Of a stretch of DNA of 11,124 bases, positions 7,563 to 11,124 are shown piece by piece. Numbering within the stretch: position 1 is the first letter of the stretch; each line of letters begins with the position of its first letter. The notes under the pieces are model-generated. The model had not been told where the DNA came from. It saw only the letters and a program-made list of their open reading frames with translations, and searched no databases. Both the position numbers and the translations under genes were made by a program. The stretch comes from Verrucomicrobia bacterium UBA6015 (GTDB lineage: Bacteria; Verrucomicrobiota; Kiritimatiellia; UBA8416): contig DIZZ01000100.1 of NCBI GenBank assembly GCA_002428045.1, positions 1 through 11,124 on the forward strand, in the 5' to 3' direction.

Positions 7563-7694
7563 TCAAAATCATTGCGTAAAATCGCATGTAAACCGCGTTT
7601 CGTCCAGCACATCCCGACAATCTCCATACGCGGGTTGAAATCTACCACAGCGGCCTGGTTCTGCCCGTATGTGATATCACGGACTTCAGCGGCG
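7563..7694 (-). pseudogene. Possible C-terminal remnant of an unidentified gene
   Basis: The - strand is open for about 44 codons ending in TGA at 7565-7563, 39 bases upstream of the cyclase remnant's start. The translation includes EVRDITYGQNQAAVVDFNPR and ends in GLHAILRNDFE. It looks like natural protein rather than noise, but I do not recognise a family. It has no start codon of its own with a ribosome site and is cut upstream near 7695, where the methyltransferase duplicate begins. It may be the tail of the gene that once preceded the cyclase. The evidence is open frame, composition and position only. Confidence 0.3.
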
Positions 7695-7697
7695 CAT

Positions 7698-7772
7698 CAG
7701 GGACGGCCGGTGGTCGTGGATGGCAAGACTGTGTACCGGCTATCGCCAGCGGATTATGCCCGGCACATGAAA
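7698..7772 (+). pseudogene. Diverged fragment of a homocysteine methyltransferase gene (repeat copy 2)
   Basis: The frame encodes QGRPVVVDGKTVYRLSPADY and continues ARHMK, matching QGLPEVVDGKTVYRLSPADY plus ARHMK of the intact gene. There are 8 base differences over 75, three of them silent changes in the VVDGKT stretch. Similarity stops abruptly at both ends: the zinc-cysteine motif that should follow is missing, and the frame ends at TGA 7791-7793. It is a fragment of a paralogous or allelic copy, not a functional gene. Confidence 0.75.
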
Positions 7773-7954
7773 CCTAAAGTCCTTTGGGTATGATAGCTAG
7801 GCGATCTCGGGTACTTTCAGTGAATCCTGCAAGGGGCGCTGCCTCTTGGACCTTCCGGGTTCAGGTGGGGATTTCCTGTTGATATCGTAACTGATACTTG
7901 AGGTCCGCCGGACTCCAGCCACTACCCAATTACCTCCCCATTTTGCGTTTTCCC

Positions 7955-7983
7955 TTGCCTTGCCAATAGTGATTCAACATAAT
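7955..7983 (+). promoter_or_regulatory. Promoter of the toxin-antitoxin pair
   Basis: TTGCCT (7955-7960) and CATAAT (7978-7983) are 17 bases apart. They match the sigma70 consensus at 4 of 6 and 5 of 6 positions and lie 39 bases before the antitoxin start. The leader contains TTTGACATCACAAA (7992-8005), a weak inverted repeat that could be an autoregulatory operator for the antitoxin (inference). Confidence 0.45.
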
Positions 7984-8022
7984 GCAATCAATTTGACATC
8001 ACAAAATGAAACCAAGAGGCTT

Positions 8023-8280
8023 ATGAAAACATTGACACTTCGCGGAATTGATGATGAACTTTCCAGCCGGTTGGAACGGATCGCACAGCAGGGGCAGGAG
8101 AGCATGAACGGAGTCATCCTCCATCTGCTGCGCGACAAAATCGGCTTGTCCAAGCCACGGTTTAAAGAGGAATACAACGACCTCGATGATCTCGCAGGAA
8201 CCTGGACACAGGAAGAGGCACGCGAATTTGATGCGGTTACGAGCGAGTTCTCGCGCATAGACGAGGAGTTGTGGCGATGA
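8023..8280 (+). CDS. FitA/VapB-like ribbon-helix-helix antitoxin
   Basis: The 85-residue protein is the likely antitoxin of the PIN toxin that follows. MKTLTLRGIDDELSSRLERI (1-20), followed by a helix-turn-helix stretch ending in LLRDKIGL, fits a FitA-type ribbon-helix-helix. An N-terminal beta strand pairs in a dimer to contact DNA, and two helices follow. The acidic C-terminal half, with DLDDLAGTWTQEEAREFDAV (51-70), would wrap and inhibit the toxin; WT-EEA-EF segments of this kind are common in FitA antitoxins. The ATG at 8023 has AAGAGG just upstream; a start at 7960 is open but has no ribosome site and no family match. The stop overlaps the toxin start (ATGA). Autorepression is typical of the family. 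Confidence 0.85.
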   Translation: MKTLTLRGIDDELSSRLERIAQQGQESMNGVILHLLRDKIGLSKPRFKEEYNDLDDLAGTWTQEEAREFDAVTSEFSRIDEELWR

Positions 8281-8675
8281 AGCGATTCGTGATCGACACC
8301 AACATCTACAGTGCCTTCAAGAGCAATCATCCGGCCGTTGTCGCACGCTTCCGCGAAGCCGAGGAAATCGTCGTGTGCTCGATCGTTCATGGCGAACTGC
8401 TCGCCGGCTTCAAATGCGGAAACCGAGAGCAAAACAACACGAGCGAACTTGAAGCGTTTCTCGACCGCCCACGCGTCAGTTACGTGACGACGGATGCGTC
8501 CACTGCCGAGTTTTACGCCGAGATATTCAAGCGGCTCCGAGCCAAGGGCAGCCCTATCCCCACCAACGACATATGGATCGCCGCGTCTGCCATGCAGCAC
8601 GGACTTGCCGTGTACACTCGAGACAATCACTTCGACTGCATCAGTGGACTGATTGTCATCCCCTGCCAGAGGTAA
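8277..8675 (+). CDS. PIN-domain ribonuclease toxin (VapC/FitB-like)
   Basis: The 132-residue protein is a PIN-domain nuclease, in toxin-antitoxin systems usually a site-specific RNase cutting tRNA or rRNA. The four acidic metal-binding residues are present: Asp7 in FVIDTNIY, Glu40 in VHGELLAGF, Asp98 in PTNDIWIAA and Asp116 in YTRDNHF. The length matches the family and nothing is missing, so it is probably active. The ATG overlaps the antitoxin stop (ATGA), and GAGGAG lies eight bases before it inside the antitoxin gene, pointing to coupled translation. A GTG six bases earlier is a weaker alternative. The gene is convergent with the nucleotidyltransferase gene, whose stop is 21 bases away. 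VapC is a fair label; the exact RNA target cannot be read from sequence. Confidence 0.9.
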   Translation: MKRFVIDTNIYSAFKSNHPAVVARFREAEEIVVCSIVHGELLAGFKCGNREQNNTSELEAFLDRPRVSYVTTDASTAEFYAEIFKRLRAKGSPIPTNDIWIAASAMQHGLAVYTRDNHFDCISGLIVIPCQR

Positions 8676-8696
8676 GCCCGCCGTACGGGAGAGCCA

Positions 8697-9794
8697 TTAC
8701 ATGCCAGCCCCCATCGTTCTGGCGTCTGAATTAACCTGAGGTTTTTCCTGGTAACGCTGTTCCGGTGTTTCAAACATACATTCACGAAGCTTGTTATAGC
8801 GGTGGAGCGTCTTCCACCATCGCACATAGTGCCGGTTTGTACAGAAGCCAAGTTGCTCGCCGTTATGCATCACGGTTATGCCCTCCGGCGTCACGCGACC
8901 GCAGATGCAACAGGTCGCCGGAACCGATACGGCAGGCTCATTCTTATCGTTCCAGGGGATCCGCACATAGCCCTCATAAAGACCGCTGGCGGTAATCCAG
9001 CCTCTCGGGATCTCCTGCGGGTTGCGTTCCTCGGGGCGTTTCCCGTAAACGAAATTCCTGCAATAGGTCCAGAACGGATTCGGCACGGCCACATCCCGCA
9101 GCGTACAAAAGGACAATTTCCAAAAAAGCTCGCGCTGTTCCGGATGCGGATGGGCCATCTCCTGGACAGCCCGGTTATGAGAACAATTGCCACAGCAGTC
9201 TGGACCTCCATTAGGCATGATTGGCTTCTTGCGGTTCAAAAGCAATGCAAGCAGTTCGACTGCAATTTCCACATCACGCTTACGTTTGAATTCCTCCTTG
9301 CGGCGCGGAGCTACCAGCAATTTATGAAAGGCAAAACAAGCAGGATGCAGCACGCCGACTGCAATATCTTCAAACTTTAGCGCTATCGGCTTCATAAGAG
9401 CCACATCCATATAACGCAGAGGTTGGGCATTTAGGCCAAGCTGCGGTAAATCATAAGGACGATTATCTTCGCGGCCATGCTGAGGAACAAGAAACTCCAG
9501 CATTACCTCCGGGTGAATGAGTTGCATATACCCCTCAGTCCCCTTGTAATCGATCAAAAAACCCAAATCCTTGAACAGTGCGGGAACATCAATCTTCTGC
9601 CTAATAGCCAGCGGAATGGTTACGAGGAAATCCATATCCCTTGTACGCAGGCCGGAAAACAGTTCATCACGCTCAAAATACTGGCGGTATAGCAGCAGGC
9701 ACCAACTGCCGATTAACGTCAGGTGATTCAGCATCCCGTGTGCCTGCAACCGGCGTAACACTTCGCAACAAAGCTCAGACTGCGGATTTTGCAC
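8697..9794 (-). CDS. GSU2403-type nucleotidyltransferase fused to a cysteine-rich module
   Basis: The 365-residue protein has two parts. Residues 1-185 show a minimal nucleotidyltransferase fold: LIGSWCLLLY with Gly29-Ser30, TRDMDFLV with Asp53 and Asp55, and a third acidic position at Glu100 in VMLEFLVP. This resembles the GSU2403 family, related to nucleotidyltransferases found in toxin-antitoxin and abortive-infection systems such as AbiEii (family knowledge). From residue 193, MPNGGPDCCGNC opens a module with cysteine pairs (Cys201/204, Cys230, Cys245; then Cys296/299, Cys318, His322) that looks zinc-binding. Met193 could be a separate internal start with only a weak ribosome site. I chose GTG at 9794 because AGGAGG sits seven bases before it and the frame upstream lacks family similarity. 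It overlaps the preceding gene by 20 bases. NMP transfer to RNA or protein is possible but not shown. Confidence 0.75.
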   Translation of the reverse strand: MQNPQSELCCEVLRRLQAHGMLNHLTLIGSWCLLLYRQYFERDELFSGLRTRDMDFLVTIPLAIRQKIDVPALFKDLGFLIDYKGTEGYMQLIHPEVMLEFLVPQHGREDNRPYDLPQLGLNAQPLRYMDVALMKPIALKFEDIAVGVLHPACFAFHKLLVAPRRKEEFKRKRDVEIAVELLALLLNRKKPIMPNGGPDCCGNCSHNRAVQEMAHPHPEQRELFWKLSFCTLRDVAVPNPFWTYCRNFVYGKRPEERNPQEIPRGWITASGLYEGYVRIPWNDKNEPAVSVPATCCICGRVTPEGITVMHNGEQLGFCTNRHYVRWWKTLHRYNKLRECMFETPEQRYQEKPQVNSDARTMGAGM

Positions 9795-10113
9795 GAAGCG
9801 CCCTCCTGATGAATCGGATTTGCTCGCGGGCCTTTGCCCGAAGCCGTCGGTACTGTAACCGCTGCTCTTTGATCTGCTGATAGTGCGCAATCTCTTCCGG
9901 GGCAACAACGCCCTTATAGACAAGTTTCACCTTGCCCGCCTCGTCACGCATCACCAGATAATTATAAGGACGGCCTTTCACGATCTTCCGGACCAAGCTA
10001 CCTTTTGGAAGTTTGGCCAGCGCTTCCGAATAGCGCTGCTCCATGCGCAGCGAATTCTGTAGCTCTTCTTCCAATACTTCCCGAATAGCCATATTCAACC
10101 CCGCAGTTACCAT
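9775..10113 (-). CDS. Small basic DUF6788-like protein, partner of the nucleotidyltransferase
   Basis: The 112-residue protein has a helical N-terminus, a core ALAKLPKGSLVRKIVKGRPY followed by NYLVMRDEAGKVKLVYKG, and a long basic C-terminal helix (YRRLRAKAREQIRFIRRALR). The core resembles DUF6788-type proteins, which carry 'KGSL-(K)-GR-YYYL-R-GKV-YLG'. I assign this by pattern with moderate confidence. Its function is unknown to me. The basic helix and the operator array before the gene suggest a DNA-binding or RNA-binding role, possibly as regulator or antitoxin of the overlapping nucleotidyltransferase (inference). Two starts are possible: ATG at 10113, which lies within the first operator and has AAGGA close upstream, or ATG at 10092 (105 residues), giving the natural-looking MAIREVLEEEL. 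Its last 20 bases overlap the next gene, so the pair is probably co-translated. Confidence 0.7.
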   Translation of the reverse strand: MVTAGLNMAIREVLEEELQNSLRMEQRYSEALAKLPKGSLVRKIVKGRPYNYLVMRDEAGKVKLVYKGVVAPEEIAHYQQIKEQRLQYRRLRAKAREQIRFIRRALRAKSAV

Positions 10114-10206
10114 ACATCCTTGATTGGTTTCGTGTTTGTATGATAATTCGGCATCACGTCAAGCCGTTATCATACAATTCAAGCTAAAATTAAATTTGTA
10201 TGTTAA
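10107..10206. promoter_or_regulatory. Four phased TGTATGNTAA operator sites, 30-bp period
   Basis: Four 10-base sites fit TGTATGNTAA: 10107-10116 (reverse), 10137-10146 (forward), 10167-10176 (reverse) and 10197-10206 (forward). Start-to-start distance is exactly 30 bases each time, with unrelated 20-base spacers and strictly alternating orientation. The middle pair forms a perfect inverted repeat, extended by CGGC/GCCG inside. The first site covers the 10113 start codon, the second overlaps the predicted -10, and the third abuts the -35. This is the layout of a cooperative autorepressor operator. No fifth site is found at +30 or -30. Confidence 0.8.
10135..10162 (-). promoter_or_regulatory. 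Candidate promoter of the nucleotidyltransferase operon
   Basis: On the - strand, TTGACG (10162-10157) and TACAAA (10140-10135) are 16 bases apart. They match consensus at 5 of 6 and 4 of 6 positions. It lies between and over the operator sites, about 22 bases before the start at 10113, and so is well placed for repression. Confidence 0.4.
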
Positions 10207-10277
10207 CTAAACCTGCATCACCAGGCATCGCAATGTTCAGCCTGCTCTCGTGCCCAGTGAGCCCATAATGAGAATCG

Positions 10278-10807
10278 CTACCCCTTTTTAACTTTCAATC
10301 TTTCAGTATTCCCCAACCCCCACTGAAGGCAATTCTCCGCCACCTTCAGCACCGTGCGTTTATCGGGCAGCGCATCATAATCGAGGCCAGCAGAATCCGG
10401 CCGTATCTCTTTCAACACCTTATCCACACCCGCAAATGGATCCCGCAATATCTCGCATTCCCAGAGAACCAAAACAACATTCCATCCCGCCTTCTTCAAA
10501 TCGCGCTGATTCCGCTTGTCGCGTGCCACATTCGCCTCGAACTTAGCCAGCCAGAAATCCTCGCGCGATTTCGGCAACGTCGCCACCTTGCAGCCCTTAT
10601 GCCGATGCCAGAAACACCCATGCACAAAGATCACTGTTTTGTACTTAGGCAGCACGATATCCGGCTTGCCCGGCAGATCCCTGCGCTGCAGCGAGAACCG
10701 CAAACCCGACCGATGCAGCAGCGAGCGCACAATCAATTCCGGTTTCGTGTCCGCCCCCGAATCCGCCCCATCACCGCCGACCGCTTCTCTGGGCTCCAGA
10801 TATCCAT
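10278..10807 (-). pseudogene. vsr: Very-short-patch repair endonuclease, frameshifted
   Basis: Vsr nicks DNA next to the T of T:G mismatches that arise by deamination of 5-methylcytosine. The long frame (10736-10278) carries the family core: RRDLPGKPDIVLPKYKTVIF with the catalytic Asp, VHGCFWHRHKGC with the conserved His and zinc ligands, FWLAKFEANVARDKRNQRDL, and GWNVVLVLWECE. The N-terminus is in another frame: ATG at 10807 gives MDIWSPEKRSAVMGRIRG, the expected Vsr start, then runs to a stop. The two frames join if one G is added to the G5 run at 10758-10754 (- strand), restoring 'RIRG-A-DTKPELIVRSLLHR'. It is thus a single-base deletion: a pseudogene, a phase-variable tract, or a sequencing error. 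The restored length is 176 residues, longer than usual because of the C-terminus. A TTG at 10736 could start a 152-residue truncated form. No dcm-type methyltransferase is in the window. Confidence 0.85.
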
Positions 10808-11124
10808 TACTGCATCAATTCCCGCCAGGTCCCGCGCCCGCCACCTGCTTGGCATCTGCTACCGGCGTTAAAGGTTGCGGTACGTGCCCCCGAAGAAATT
10901 ATGGGAACGAATGCTGACACTGGGGATTGATGATCTAACGGCGCAAGAAAGTGCAAGACACCGGAAATACTCTCCTTGTCCCGTTTCCATGCGATTTTTC
11001 AATAAGGGCTGGTTACTTGTTATTTACAGCCTGACCCCGCTGATTCCGGTCACTGCTAGCCTTCGGCAAGCCAGTCTTCGCTTCGCTCCGGCTCCCGGCA
11101 CTTCCCGTGCCGGGACCTCCCCGG
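10808..11124. other. 317 bp without a recognised gene
   Basis: On the - strand a frame of about 63 codons is open from near 10994 and ends in a TAA whose last A is the first base of the vsr ATG (TAATG). It has no good start and no family similarity, so I do not call it a gene. On the + strand, nothing longer than short frames is seen. The end holds the hairpin described separately. Confidence 0.5.
11094..11114. repeat. Perfect 8-bp stem hairpin at the window edge
   Basis: CCCGGCAC (11094-11101) and GTGCCGGG (11107-11114) are perfectly complementary around a 5-base loop. No T-run follows within the window, so I do not call it a terminator. It may be part of a repeated intergenic element or of a longer structure cut by the window end. 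Confidence 0.5.

Larger units (their letters stand above)
7388..8022. other. 635-bp intergenic stretch of gene remnants
   Basis: No intact gene is seen here. In order it holds overlapping palindromes, the cyclase 5' remnant, the possible C-terminal fragment, the palindrome GTGATATCAC (7671-7680) and the methyltransferase fragment. From 7794 to about 7950 I recognise nothing. The promoter of the toxin-antitoxin pair follows. The mosaic suggests repeated insertion and deletion at the border of the accessory region. Confidence 0.7.

Noticed and set aside
7572..7793. 73-residue + strand frame containing the methyltransferase fragment as a gene
   Set aside because: Only its last third has similarity. 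The first part is unrelated sequence read antisense to a possible remnant, and no ribosome site is seen.
7861..7932. Short - strand frame GSGWSPADLKYQLRYQQ
   Set aside because: Only about 22 codons between stops, with no start, ribosome site or recognised family.
7993..7998. Perfect TTGACA as -35 of the antitoxin gene
   Set aside because: A -10 at the right distance would fall on the ribosome site and start codon, and none is seen there. The promoter at 7955-7983 fits better.
8676..8696. CCCG...CGGG between the convergent genes as a bidirectional terminator
   Set aside because: The stem is only 4 bp and no T-run flanks it.
8802..9380. 192-residue + strand frame antisense to the nucleotidyltransferase
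   Set aside because: No family similarity and no ribosome site. The opposite strand carries clear motifs.
9795..9923. N-terminal extension of the nucleotidyltransferase to 408 residues
   Set aside because: It lies entirely within the preceding gene, reads Ser/Arg-rich shadow sequence, and the GTG at 9794 has an excellent AGGAGG ribosome site.
10107..10206. CRISPR-like array (10-bp repeats, 20-bp spacers)
   Set aside because: The repeats are too short, alternate in orientation and lie over a promoter and start codon. No cas genes are present. Operator sites explain them better.

Overview
The window looks like bacterial chromosomal DNA, GC-rich on the left, with Shine-Dalgarno starts, tight ATGA-type overlaps and no introns. 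A WaaP/Kdo-kinase-like gene and a secreted GspC/PilP-like protein suggest a Gram-negative cell. The phylum cannot be fixed from sequence alone. A PVC-type bacterium (for example Kiritimatiellota/Verrucomicrobiota) or a deltaproteobacterial relative is my guess, and it is only inference.

Left, housekeeping part (about 1-7387, all on + and closely packed): a secreted protein of unknown function; purB (adenylosuccinate lyase); a large fusion of a lipopolysaccharide-kinase-like domain to a glycoside-hydrolase-like barrel; xseB (exonuclease VII small subunit); a PnuC-family transporter; a thiamine pyrophosphokinase; and a stand-alone homocysteine S-methyltransferase domain with its three zinc cysteines. 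Two ATGA overlaps (fusion/xseB and transporter/TPK) and a 6-bp gap (xseB/transporter) mark one operon. The transporter next to TPK reads best as thiamine uptake followed by phosphorylation, i.e. a PnuT-like function.

Middle (7388-8022): 635 bp without an intact gene, made of remnants. There is the first 26 codons of a class III adenylate cyclase (-), with a ribosome binding site, cut off at overlapping palindromes. Next to it is a candidate C-terminal fragment of another gene (-), then a 75-bp diverged duplicate of the homocysteine methyltransferase gene (+). This marks the edge between core and accessory DNA.

Right, accessory part (8023-10807): a FitA/VapB-like antitoxin and PIN-domain toxin pair (+); convergent to it, a two-gene - strand operon of a small basic DUF6788-like protein and a GSU2403-type nucleotidyltransferase carrying a cysteine-rich C-terminal module; then a vsr mismatch endonuclease gene (-) broken by a one-base deletion in a G-run. 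The two-gene operon is preceded by four 10-bp sites, TGTATGNTAA, in alternating orientation at exactly 30-bp spacing, laid over a plausible promoter and the start codon. This nucleotidyltransferase operon with its phased operator array is the best candidate for an undescribed toxin-antitoxin or defence system. The last 317 bp hold no recognisable gene and end in a strong hairpin.
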